A stretch of DNA of 55,004 nucleotides, taken from NCBI GenBank assembly GCA_934615235.1, contig CAKTTL010000005.1, forward strand, positions 1 to 55,004. The letters are read 5' to 3'. The notes beneath the pieces were generated by a model. That model did not search any database and was not told the origin of the DNA. It saw only the letters and a list, made by a program, of their open reading frames with translations. Within the stretch, counting starts at the first letter, position 1. Each line of letters opens with the position of its first letter. Source of the stretch: an uncultured Clostridia bacterium (GTDB lineage: Bacteria > Bacillota > Clostridia > Christensenellales > Aristaeellaceae). The position numbers and the translations under genes are program-made. Below, in pieces: positions 30,887-38,153 of the stretch.

Positions 30887-32182
30887 ATGCGTAAGATCGC
30901 AGTCCTCACCTCCGGCGGCGACGCGCCCGGCATGAACTCTGCCGTTGTGGCGGTCGCCCGTACCGCCGCGCATTACGGCATGCCGCTCATCGGTATCCAT
31001 CGCGGCTATAACGGCATCATCATCTACGAACCGCGCCTGATGGACGCGCTGGAGAAGAAGATGCTCAGCGTCGTCACCGAGCCCGCCGAAAAGGTGCTCG
31101 TCGGCCAGATTTTCGAAGCGGTGCGCTCCCGCGCTTCCGTGGCGCTGCCGGATACCCGCACGCTGCTGCGCAAATACCGCGGCCAGTTCGCGCTGTATGA
31201 GCATTTCAGCGACTTCGTCGCCGAATATCCTGTCTTCAAGAAGGATCTGATCTCGCTGGATCTCGACACCCAGCTGGATATTCAGGCCCGCCCGGGCACG
31301 CATCTGCACACCGCCCGCTGCCTGGAGTTCAAGGACCCGGCAAACCAGATGCTGGCGGCGCTGACGCTGACGGCCATCGGCGTGGAAGGCGTCGTCGTCG
31401 TCGGCGGCGACGGCAGCTTCAACGGAGCGTCCAAGCTGTGCGGCTTCGGCATGCCCTGCATCGGCATCCCCGGCACGATCGACAACGACCTGACCTACAC
31501 CGACATGACCCTCGGCTTCGATACGGCCACCAACGTCTGCCTGCGCAGCGCGCGCGAGGTTCGCGCCACGTCCCGCTCGCACGACCGTCCGCACGTGATG
31601 GAAGTTATGGGCCGCAACTGCGGCGATATCGCCCTGCGCACGGCCATCGCCTCGCACGCCGAGATCTGCCTCGTGCCCGAGGTGCCGTGGAGCGTTGAGG
31701 ACGTCGCCAAGCGCCTGCAGGCCGCCATCGATATGGGCGATTCCAGCGCGCTGATCGTCGTGGCCGAGGGCGCGTACAGCGCCATGGCCGATTTTGACAT
31801 TTACAGCCTCCTCATGGCGCAGGGCAAGCAGTGCTTCCCCGGCGAGCCGATGACGGCCTTCCGCCTGGCGGACTGCCTGAAGTATATGTGCAAGGACGCA
31901 GACGGACACCGCGCCGAAGTGCGCGCCACCGTCGTGGGCTACACCCAGCGCGGCGATTCGCCGACCACCTACGATGCGGTTTTCGCCTTCGAATCGGGCA
32001 ATATGGCCGTCAGGCTCCTGATGGAGGGGAAGGAGAACCTCGTCATCGGCAGCCGCCAGAACCAGATGTATTCGCTGCCCATCAGCGAAGCGCTGACGAT
32101 GCAAAGCGGCATCAAGGGGCATTTCAACCGCGCGCTGTACGACACCATTCAGGATATGAACACGGAGCTGCCGCAGCGGTAA
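30887..32182 (+). CDS. Phosphofructokinase-family protein with an extra internal segment
   Basis: A 431-residue phosphofructokinase-fold protein, about 110 longer than bacterial PfkA. The start IAVLTSGGDAPGMNSAV, the central VVVGGDGSFNGA, PGTIDNDL and EVMGRNCGD are all canonical. GGDG rather than GGDD points to ATP instead of pyrophosphate as donor. About 85 extra residues lie between the GYNGI loop (near 45) and RPGTHLHTARCLEF (near 130). The segment around the sugar-phosphate histidine reads VGYTQRGDSP where Escherichia coli has LGHIQRGGSP. It may phosphorylate a different sugar phosphate. The ATG at 30887 has AAGGAG eight bases upstream. Confidence 0.85.
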   Translation: MRKIAVLTSGGDAPGMNSAVVAVARTAAHYGMPLIGIHRGYNGIIIYEPRLMDALEKKMLSVVTEPAEKVLVGQIFEAVRSRASVALPDTRTLLRKYRGQFALYEHFSDFVAEYPVFKKDLISLDLDTQLDIQARPGTHLHTARCLEFKDPANQMLAALTLTAIGVEGVVVVGGDGSFNGASKLCGFGMPCIGIPGTIDNDLTYTDMTLGFDTATNVCLRSAREVRATSRSHDRPHVMEVMGRNCGDIALRTAIASHAEICLVPEVPWSVEDVAKRLQAAIDMGDSSALIVVAEGAYSAMADFDIYSLLMAQGKQCFPGEPMTAFRLADCLKYMCKDADGHRAEVRATVVGYTQRGDSPTTYDAVFAFESGNMAVRLLMEGKENLVIGSRQNQMYSLPISEALTMQSGIKGHFNRALYDTIQDMNTELPQR

Positions 32183-32195
32183 GCCTGGGCGGAGT

Positions 32196-32347
32196 TTATC
32201 CACGGGGCGATGCGGAGTTTTCCACATCGCCCTTTTTGCATATGGAATAAATATATAAAATTTACAGGCGCTGTATAGTGCAAACTGCCTTTTTTAATTT
32301 TCTTTTGGTGGATAAAATCGCGCCTGCGCGCAATAAATTGTGGATAA
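32196..32347. promoter_or_regulatory. DnaA boxes upstream of dnaA
   Basis: One perfect box (TGTGGATAA, 32339-32347) and three single-mismatch boxes (32196-32204, 32218-32226, 32307-32315), with an AT-rich stretch at about 32234-32266. They could serve DnaA autoregulation or be part of a split origin with the denser cluster at 17.0-17.3 kb. Confidence 0.65.
32205..32237 (+). terminator. Terminator of the phosphofructokinase gene
   Basis: GGGCGATG (32205-32212) pairs with CATCGCCC (32225-32232), followed by TTTTT. One DnaA-box-like site lies across the hairpin loop. Confidence 0.82.
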
Positions 32348-32428
32348 CTTTTACGGCGAACCCCATATTTCGCGGTTGCGGCGCGTTTGAACCACAATTT
32401 ACGCCAAAGTTTTCGGGCGCTTGCGCCC

Positions 32429-32457
32429 TTGAAAAAAAGCCGCGTTTTTGATATGAT
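32429..32457 (+). promoter_or_regulatory. Promoter of dnaA
   Basis: TTGAAA (32429-32434) and TATGAT (32452-32457) with a 17-base spacer; transcription would begin near 32464, leaving an 80-base leader. Confidence 0.72.
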
Positions 32458-32464
32458 GACCCTG

Positions 32465-32507
32465 CTGTCCGGAACGCCTGGCGTGGCGGTTGCCGGACAG
32501 AATTTTT
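32465..32507 (+). promoter_or_regulatory. Terminator-like hairpin in the dnaA leader
   Basis: CTGTCCGG (32465-32472) pairs with CCGGACAG (32493-32500), with partial inner pairing, followed by AATTTTT. It starts at the predicted transcript start and ends 38 bases before the dnaA ATG, so it could act as an attenuator or protect the 5' end. Confidence 0.55.
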
Positions 32508-32544
32508 GTCAGTGCTCACATATGCGAAGGGGGTTCTCTCTGTT

Positions 32545-33843
32545 ATGAATGAAACCGCAATCTGGGAAAAGGCGCAAGGCCTCTTGCGGGACGAAATGAG
32601 CGAACCGTCCTTCGATACGTGGATTTCCCCGCTGAACGTTCTGAAGCTGCGGGGCGACGCGCTGTATATCGATACGACGAGCGATTTTATCAAGAAGCAT
32701 ATCCTGATGCGCTATTCCATGCTCATCACCAGCGCCGTCTCGCAGGCCGCGGGGCGGTCTTTGCGCGTGGAATTTGTAACGCCGCAGGAAGCGGAGACGC
32801 TCTTCCCGCGCACGGACAATACCGTCACGGCGAGCTTTTCGCTCAACCCGAAGTATACCTTCGATACCTTCGTCGTGGGTAACTCCAACCGCTTTGCGCG
32901 CGCGGCCGCGCTGGCCGTCGCCGAGGCGCCGGCAGAGGCGTATAACCCGCTGTTCATCTACGGCGGCGTGGGTCTGGGCAAAACGCACCTGATGCACGCG
33001 ATCGGCCATCGCATCCGCGAGGATTACCCGGATAAGAAGCTTCTGTATATCAGCAGCGAAAACTTTACCAACGAGCTGATTACGGCCATCCAGCAGAACA
33101 AGAACGCCGAGTTCCGCAACCGTTTCCGCAATGTGGACGTGCTGATGGTGGACGATATCCAGTTCATCGCCGGACATAACTCCACGCAGGAAGAATTCTT
33201 CCATACCTTCAACACCCTGCACACCGCGGGCAAGCAGATCGTCATTTCTTCCGATAAGCCGCCGAAGGAGATCATGCGGCTGGAGGAGCGGCTTGTTTCC
33301 CGTTTTGAGTGGGGCCTTGTGGCCGATATTCAGCGGCCGGATCTGGAGACGCGAATCGCCATCCTGCGCAAAAAGGCGCTGAGCGAAAACCTGCAGGTCG
33401 GCGACGACGTGCTGGAGCTGATCGCCGGGCGCATCGAGTCGAACATCCGCGAGCTCGAGGGCAGCCTCACCCGCGTCGTCGCGTTCGCCGACCTGAAGGG
33501 CAGCCCCGTCACCCGCGAGGTGGCCGAGGAGGCGCTGCGCGATATCCTCGCCGTGAAGGATCCCAAGCGCATCACGTGCGATGCGATCAAGCAGGCCGTG
33601 GCCGATTATTACGGCATCGCCGCCGCGGAGCTGACGGCCAAGCGGCGCAGCCGCGAAGTCGTTATCCCCCGCCAGGTCGCCATGTTCCTCGCGCGGGAGA
33701 TGACCGATCTTTCGCTCACGCAGCTGGGCGCGGCCTTCCAGCGCGATCATTCCACCATCCTGCACGCGTGCGACAAGGTCGCCGAGGATCCGGCGATGAC
33801 GAGCATCCTCGAGGATCTGCGCCACGCCGTGCGCAGCAAATAA
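32545..33843 (+). CDS. dnaA: Chromosomal replication initiator DnaA
   Basis: A 432-residue DnaA. Domain I starts IWEKAQGLLRDEMSEPSFDTW; the linker is short. The AAA+ domain has Walker A GGVGLGKT (140-147), Walker B VLMVDDIQFI and the box SRFEWGLVADIQ. Domain IV carries the DnaA signature FQRDHSTILHACDKV. It binds TTATCCACA boxes and opens oriC. The ATG at 32545 has AAGGGGG about 14 bases upstream, a rather long spacing, but the protein start is conserved there. dnaN, recF and gyrB, usual downstream neighbours, are absent. Confidence 0.97.
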   Translation: MNETAIWEKAQGLLRDEMSEPSFDTWISPLNVLKLRGDALYIDTTSDFIKKHILMRYSMLITSAVSQAAGRSLRVEFVTPQEAETLFPRTDNTVTASFSLNPKYTFDTFVVGNSNRFARAAALAVAEAPAEAYNPLFIYGGVGLGKTHLMHAIGHRIREDYPDKKLLYISSENFTNELITAIQQNKNAEFRNRFRNVDVLMVDDIQFIAGHNSTQEEFFHTFNTLHTAGKQIVISSDKPPKEIMRLEERLVSRFEWGLVADIQRPDLETRIAILRKKALSENLQVGDDVLELIAGRIESNIRELEGSLTRVVAFADLKGSPVTREVAEEALRDILAVKDPKRITCDAIKQAVADYYGIAAAELTAKRRSREVVIPRQVAMFLAREMTDLSLTQLGAAFQRDHSTILHACDKVAEDPAMTSILEDLRHAVRSK

Positions 33844-33846
33844 ACT

Positions 33847-35025
33847 ATGCAGACAAGAAATCCGCGCAGCAGAAGAAATCCATACGTGAAAAGCGGCATC
33901 TCCGGCAAGGACGCTCCGGGGGGCCGCAAGCGGCCGCCAGCCAGACGGATTATCAAATCCGTGCTGGCGCTTTGCGCTGTCGCCGCGGCGATTTTCGGAA
34001 TTGTCGCGGGCGTGCGCGCGCTTGTCGGGCGCGACGCGGGCGTGGTGCGCCTGCCGGCCGCGACGACGGACAATATCCAGGCGCTGGGCGAAAACGTGCT
34101 GTATTACGACGGCATGACGCTTTACTGCGTCAGTCCCGGCGGCTCGAGCCGCTGGCACTTCACTCTCGGCGCGGGCGCGGATTACCGCGTGGGCGACGGG
34201 AAGATTGTCGCCTGGGCGGGGCAGCAGGTTTACGTGCTGGATAAAAACGGCACCTGCACCTTCAACGACCGCATGTCCGCTGAGGTGCTCTTCGGCGCGA
34301 TCGGGCAGAGCTACATCGCCGTCAGCCTCCGGGGCGCGTCGGATACGGATTCGTCGCTGGTGGTGATGAACCATAACGGCGTGCAGATCGAGCAGCTGGA
34401 GCTTTCCGACCTGTATGTGATGGACGCGGGCTTCTTCTCCTCGAACGGTTCGCTGATGTGGGTGCTGAGCCTGGATGTGGCGGGCAACGCGCCGATTACC
34501 AACCTCGCAACCTACGAGCCGGGCCGCATGTCTACCGGCGCGCTGGAACTGAGCGATCAGGTGGTCTACCGCGTCTATTCGCACAACAATAACCTCATGC
34601 TGGTGGATACCAGCACGGTAACGTGTTATAATTACAAGTGCGTCGAGCAGAAGGACATCAGCTCCATTCTCGTCTACGGCTGGCTGCTGGGCGATGTGCG
34701 CGCGCACGGGCGCAACACGTACGCGCTGTTCAACCCCATGCCCGATTCGGGCGCGCGTTCGGCGTTTTCCGAATTGCGGCTGGTGACGAACTACACCTCG
34801 CGCAGCCTGCGCCTGCTCGCGCCCTGCTTTGCCAGCGGCCTGGGCGACAGCGGGGTTTACGGTTTCAGCCAGAATGCGGTATACTATTGTCCGTACGGCG
34901 GCAAGACGTTCAGCGCGAAGTATCTTACCTTCCAGCTGACGGACTTTTACTGCATGCTCGACGGCAATCGCGGCGTTTTTGCCACAGGCGACGCGGTGAT
35001 TGTGATGAAGCTGCCGACGAGATGA
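33847..35025 (+). CDS. DUF5711-like membrane-anchored protein
   Basis: A 392-residue protein with a basic N-terminus, one membrane helix (about 37-58, SVLALCAVAAAIFGIVAGVRAL), and an extracellular domain of repeated beta strands (NVLYYDGMTLYCVS, KIVAWAGQQVYVLDKNG, NNLMLVDTSTVTCYN, NAVYYCPYGGKTF) resembling a beta-propeller of the DUF5711 type. Role unknown. It starts three bases after the dnaA stop, without a clear ribosome site, which suggests translational coupling, an unusual neighbour for dnaA. A GTG at codon 14 is an alternative start. Confidence 0.72.
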   Translation: MQTRNPRSRRNPYVKSGISGKDAPGGRKRPPARRIIKSVLALCAVAAAIFGIVAGVRALVGRDAGVVRLPAATTDNIQALGENVLYYDGMTLYCVSPGGSSRWHFTLGAGADYRVGDGKIVAWAGQQVYVLDKNGTCTFNDRMSAEVLFGAIGQSYIAVSLRGASDTDSSLVVMNHNGVQIEQLELSDLYVMDAGFFSSNGSLMWVLSLDVAGNAPITNLATYEPGRMSTGALELSDQVVYRVYSHNNNLMLVDTSTVTCYNYKCVEQKDISSILVYGWLLGDVRAHGRNTYALFNPMPDSGARSAFSELRLVTNYTSRSLRLLAPCFASGLGDSGVYGFSQNAVYYCPYGGKTFSAKYLTFQLTDFYCMLDGNRGVFATGDAVIVMKLPTR

Positions 35026-35085
35026 GTTTGGCGAATTCTATCCGCGCAGAGCGCGGATAAAAACACAACGCGAGGGGGGGATTTG

Positions 35086-35793
35086 GTGAACGCGGTTGAT
35101 TACGTAATTCTTGGCATTGTAGGCGTCAGCCTGCTGTTTGGCATGTATCGCGGGTTTATTACGACGCTGTTGGGGCTGGCGAGCGTGTTCGGCTCCATGT
35201 TCGGCGCGTATACGCTCGGGCCGAAGCTTTCGGCGGCGATTTGCAACAACCAGACGATCGTCAACACGCTGATTCATTACACCGATGCGTCCTCGCGTCT
35301 GGGCGATCTGGAGCTTTCGCAGACGGCGGTGGCGGGGATCGATATGAGCCGCGTGAGCGAAATCATCTCGCGCGTGCGCCTGCCAGAGCCGTTCGGTTCG
35401 CTGCTGGAGAATAACATTCTCTCGCAGGTTTTCGCCTCGACCGGAAGCACGACCGTCGCCGATTACGTCAACCAGACGATCGTGACGGCGATCATCTCGG
35501 TGATCAGCTATGTGCTGGTGTTTCTGGCAGCGTATGTGGCGCTCTCGCTGGTGACGGGGCTGATCGGCTATGTGTTCCGGCTGCCCGCGCTGCGGCATCT
35601 GGACGCGCTCATTGGCGGCGCGTTTGGTATTGTGCGCGGTGTGTTTATTGTGTTTGTGTTTTTTGCGCTGGTGCCGGTGGTGATGACGGTGTTGCCGTTC
35701 GACGGGTTTGCGGAGATGGTGGAAGCGTCGAAGATCGGGAACGCGTTGTATCATAGTAATATTATCCCGACGATTCTGGAAGGGCATCTTTGA
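35086..35793 (+). CDS. CvpA-family membrane protein
   Basis: A 235-residue CvpA-like protein with four membrane helices: the first (DYVILGIVGVSLLFGMYRGF) and the C-terminal pair (IVTAIISVISYVLVFLAAYVAL and the segment after HLDALIGGAFGIVRG) are characteristic. CvpA proteins are linked to colicin V export and envelope stress, but the mechanism is unclear. The GTG at 35086 is chosen because the GAGGGGGGG site lies five to seven bases upstream. It follows the DUF5711-like gene by 60 bases and is followed by a strong terminator. Confidence 0.85.
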   Translation: MNAVDYVILGIVGVSLLFGMYRGFITTLLGLASVFGSMFGAYTLGPKLSAAICNNQTIVNTLIHYTDASSRLGDLELSQTAVAGIDMSRVSEIISRVRLPEPFGSLLENNILSQVFASTGSTTVADYVNQTIVTAIISVISYVLVFLAAYVALSLVTGLIGYVFRLPALRHLDALIGGAFGIVRGVFIVFVFFALVPVVMTVLPFDGFAEMVEASKIGNALYHSNIIPTILEGHL

Positions 35794-35810
35794 GAAAAGC
35801 TGCGTGTTTC

Positions 35811-35869
35811 TGAGTAAAAAGCGGGAGGTGCAGGAACCTGAGGTTTCTGTACCTCCCGCTTTTTACTCA
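35811..35869. terminator. Long bidirectional terminator after cvpA
   Basis: A 19-bp perfect stem (TGAGTAAAAAGCGGGAGGT and its complement) around an inner GCAGGAACC/GGTTTCTGT stem. A-runs on one side and T-runs on the other allow function for cvpA and for uppP read leftward. Confidence 0.85.
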
Positions 35870-36036
35870 AAGCCATGCGGCGGGTTTAGCTCGTCCGCGC
35901 TCCGCGCGAACATTGCGCGCTTCTTTATGCGGCCGCGGGCCGCACGGGCTTGGGTTACGTTAGGGGGCGCCGCCCCCTAAAACCCCTGCCAGGAACCTGA
36001 GGTTCCTGCACCTCCCGCTTTTTACTCAAAACCATG
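35831..36036. repeat. 47-bp direct repeat, 159 bp apart, between cvpA and uppP
   Basis: CAGGAACCTGAGG...TTTTTACTCAAAGCCATGC at 35831-35877 recurs at 35990-36036 with about three differences. The second copy lacks the left arm of the terminator. Between them lies a small GGGGGCGCCGCCCCC hairpin (about 35963-35977). The arrangement looks like a duplicated terminator half. Confidence 0.8.
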
Positions 36037-36041
36037 CAGTC

Positions 36042-36833
36042 TTATCCCAACACCAACACCGCTATCCCCATTATCGCCATATACACCCCAAACCCTTTCA
36101 AACTCGCCCTCTCCACTACCCTTAACATCCACCGAATCGCCGCATATCCGCACCCTCCTGCAACTGCCATCCCGACCGCCATTCCGGCAATTCCTCCCTC
36201 AAACACGTCCCCGCCTGCGCCGATCGTTTCCACCAGTTCTTTCCCCTTAAACACGACCGATCCGACCGTCGCAACCGCGCTCATCAGGAACGAAAACTTC
36301 GCCGCCGTTTCCCGCGGTACGCCCGCCGCCAGCCCGCCGACAATCGTCGCGCCGCTGCGCGAAATCCCCGGCACAATCGCCAGCGCCTGCATGCAGCCCA
36401 TGCACAGCGCCTGCCGCGCGCTCATCCGGTTCACGCCCGTTTCGCCGCGATCCGCTCCGCTTACGCGCGCCAGCGCGTCCGATATAAAAAGCAGCCCCGC
36501 CGTGATCAGAAAGCTCGCGCCGAGAAACCGCCCGGAGAACGCCGCTTCCAGCCATTCGTCCGCGATCAGCGCGACTGCGACCGCCGGCAGCGTCGCGACG
36601 ATCAGCAGCCGCACGGCGCGATCCTGAAACGGATGCCGCAGCATCTGCACGACGTCCTTCCAATACACGATCAGCACGGCCGCCAGCGTTCCCACGTGCA
36701 GCAGAATTTCCATCAGCAGCCCCGTTTCGGGCATGTGCATCAGCTTTTGCAGCAGCACCAGATGACCCGACGACGACACGGGCAGAAACTCCGCCAGCCC
36801 CTGCACCGCGCCCAGCAGAATGTTTTTCAGCAT
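36042..36833 (-). CDS. uppP: Undecaprenyl-diphosphate phosphatase
   Basis: A 263-residue UppP (BacA) which recycles undecaprenyl pyrophosphate to the monophosphate carrier needed for cell-wall synthesis. The active-site segments GLAEFLPVSSSGHLVL and PGISRSGATIVGG are intact, and seven or eight membrane helices are predicted. The ATG at 36833 has GGAGG five bases upstream; a TTG four codons earlier is less likely. It is separated from the upstream zinc-ribbon gene by 140 bases that contain a shortened MITE. Confidence 0.95.
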   Translation of the reverse strand: MLKNILLGAVQGLAEFLPVSSSGHLVLLQKLMHMPETGLLMEILLHVGTLAAVLIVYWKDVVQMLRHPFQDRAVRLLIVATLPAVAVALIADEWLEAAFSGRFLGASFLITAGLLFISDALARVSGADRGETGVNRMSARQALCMGCMQALAIVPGISRSGATIVGGLAAGVPRETAAKFSFLMSAVATVGSVVFKGKELVETIGAGGDVFEGGIAGMAVGMAVAGGCGYAAIRWMLRVVERASLKGFGVYMAIMGIAVLVLG

Positions 36834-36883
36834 CGCAGCCTCCAAAAAGAAAAACGGCGCAAACCCGTTTTCGAACTTTAACT

Positions 36884-36943
36884 TAGGGTGTATCTGAAAA
36901 ATCCGCTCGAGCTGTCGTCTCTTCCTTTTTCAGATACACTCTA
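36884..36943. mobile_element. 60-bp internally deleted MITE
   Basis: Begins TAGGGTGTATCTGAAAAA and ends CTTTTTCAGATACACTCTA, matching the 164-bp elements at both ends but missing about 104 bases. The junction lies in GAAAAAT, which in the full element occurs both at the left end and just inside the right third, so the deletion fits recombination or slippage between these short direct repeats. Confidence 0.88.
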
Positions 36944-36973
36944 GTCTACAACGGTTTTGCGCCGGGCATGCGT

Positions 36974-37687
36974 TTATTGTTCCAAATACCCGCTTCTGCC
37001 GGGGAACAGCGCGTCGTACCCTGCCCGCACGGACGCGGCGAGCAGCGCGCGCGTTTCCTCGCGCCCGTCCAGACGCGCGCTTTGCGCGATTGTGCGCAGC
37101 ATTTCCCTTACCGGCTCCGCGCACAGTTTCGCCGTCGAATCCAGCGAGCGACGGAAGCCGAACATCACGGTGCTGTTGCGGCTTTCGCCGCGAATGAACA
37201 GATCGACGTATTGCGCCGCCAGGCAGCGGATATAATCGCGAAAGAAAACGTCCGCATCGCCGCAGAGCGAGAGCACCTTCTTCAGCTGTTCGCCTTCGAG
37301 CAGTTCGGCGTATTTCGCGTCCAGCTCCGCGTCCGTATACTTTTCCGGGCTTTCAAAAATGTTGAACAGATAGCACTTTATAACCGAGTAATCGATCCCG
37401 TGCCGGGTAATGCAGTCCACGTGCAGCCGGCCGTGATACAAAAGCGCGCGGTTCGCGCCGAAATCGTCCGGATCCTCTTCCAGCGCGGCGAGAATGAGCT
37501 TATACTTCTTCTTCGGGTTATTTTCCTTTGCCAGCTTTTTTTCCAGTTCGCTCGGGCCGGGAATTTCCCAGCCGCGCGCGGCGGCTTCGCGGGAAAGCTC
37601 CGCGCCGCAATACGGGCAGGCGCGCAGCAGGCGGCCTTCTTCCAGCCGCATCGTGCCGCCGCAGACGGGGCATTTCATTTCAAGCAT
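36974..37687 (-). CDS. Zinc-ribbon protein of unknown function
   Basis: A 237-residue protein beginning with a zinc ribbon (CPVCGGTM, then CPYCGAEL at about residues 6-29), followed by an acidic helical region with ELEKKLAKENNPKKKYKLILAA and later AAQYVDLFIRG. No membrane helix. The family was not recognised; TFIIS-like ribbons of this type are common in small clostridial proteins. GAGGAGG lies about seven bases before the ATG, which overlaps the tadA stop by eight bases, so it belongs to the mnmG-tadA operon. Confidence 0.75.
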   Translation of the reverse strand: MLEMKCPVCGGTMRLEEGRLLRACPYCGAELSREAAARGWEIPGPSELEKKLAKENNPKKKYKLILAALEEDPDDFGANRALLYHGRLHVDCITRHGIDYSVIKCYLFNIFESPEKYTDAELDAKYAELLEGEQLKKVLSLCGDADVFFRDYIRCLAAQYVDLFIRGESRNSTVMFGFRRSLDSTAKLCAEPVREMLRTIAQSARLDGREETRALLAASVRAGYDALFPGRSGYLEQ

Positions 37688-38153
37688 TGTTTTTCCTCCT
37701 CGCCCTGAAAAAGTCCTGTAGAATCTGCGCGCATTCGCTTTCCAGCAGGCCGCCCGCCGAGGGCGTTTTGCCGTAAGGCAGTGCTTCATCCTCGGGCAGG
37801 TCGTAGACGCTGCCGCAGCAGCCGGCAAGCGCATCGCGCGCGCCGAAGACGATCGCGTCCAGTCCTGTCTGCGCCAGCAGCCCCGCGCACATCGGGCAGG
37901 GCTCGAGCGTGACGTACAGCGTGCAGCCGGGAAGCCGCCTGCGGCCGAGCGCCGCGCATGCCGCGCGCACGCACAGCACTTCCGCGTGCGCCGACGGGTC
38001 GCGCAGCTCTTCCACGCGGTTGCCGGCGCGCGCGATGATTTCTCCGCCGCGTTCGATCACCGCGCCCACGGGGATTTCGCCGCGCGCAAGGGCGCTTCGC
38101 GCCTCGCAAAGGGCTTCGCGCATCATCGCCTCGCGCTGTGCAAGCGCGGTCAC
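37680..38153 (-). CDS. tadA: tRNA-specific adenosine deaminase TadA
   Basis: A 157-residue TadA which converts adenosine-34 to inosine in the anticodon of tRNA-Arg(ACG). The zinc/catalytic motifs H56-A57-E58 and P85-C86-x-x-C89 are visible, as is EIPVGAVI. GTG start with AGGAGG seven bases upstream; it overlaps the mnmG stop by four bases (GTGA), so the two tRNA-modification genes are translationally coupled. Confidence 0.95.
   Translation of the reverse strand: MTALAQREAMMREALCEARSALARGEIPVGAVIERGGEIIARAGNRVEELRDPSAHAEVLCVRAACAALGRRRLPGCTLYVTLEPCPMCAGLLAQTGLDAIVFGARDALAGCCGSVYDLPEDEALPYGKTPSAGGLLESECAQILQDFFRARRKNNA

Noticed and set aside
30887..32182. Pyrophosphate-dependent phosphofructokinase
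   Set aside because: The key motif is GGDG, as in ATP-dependent enzymes, not GGDD.
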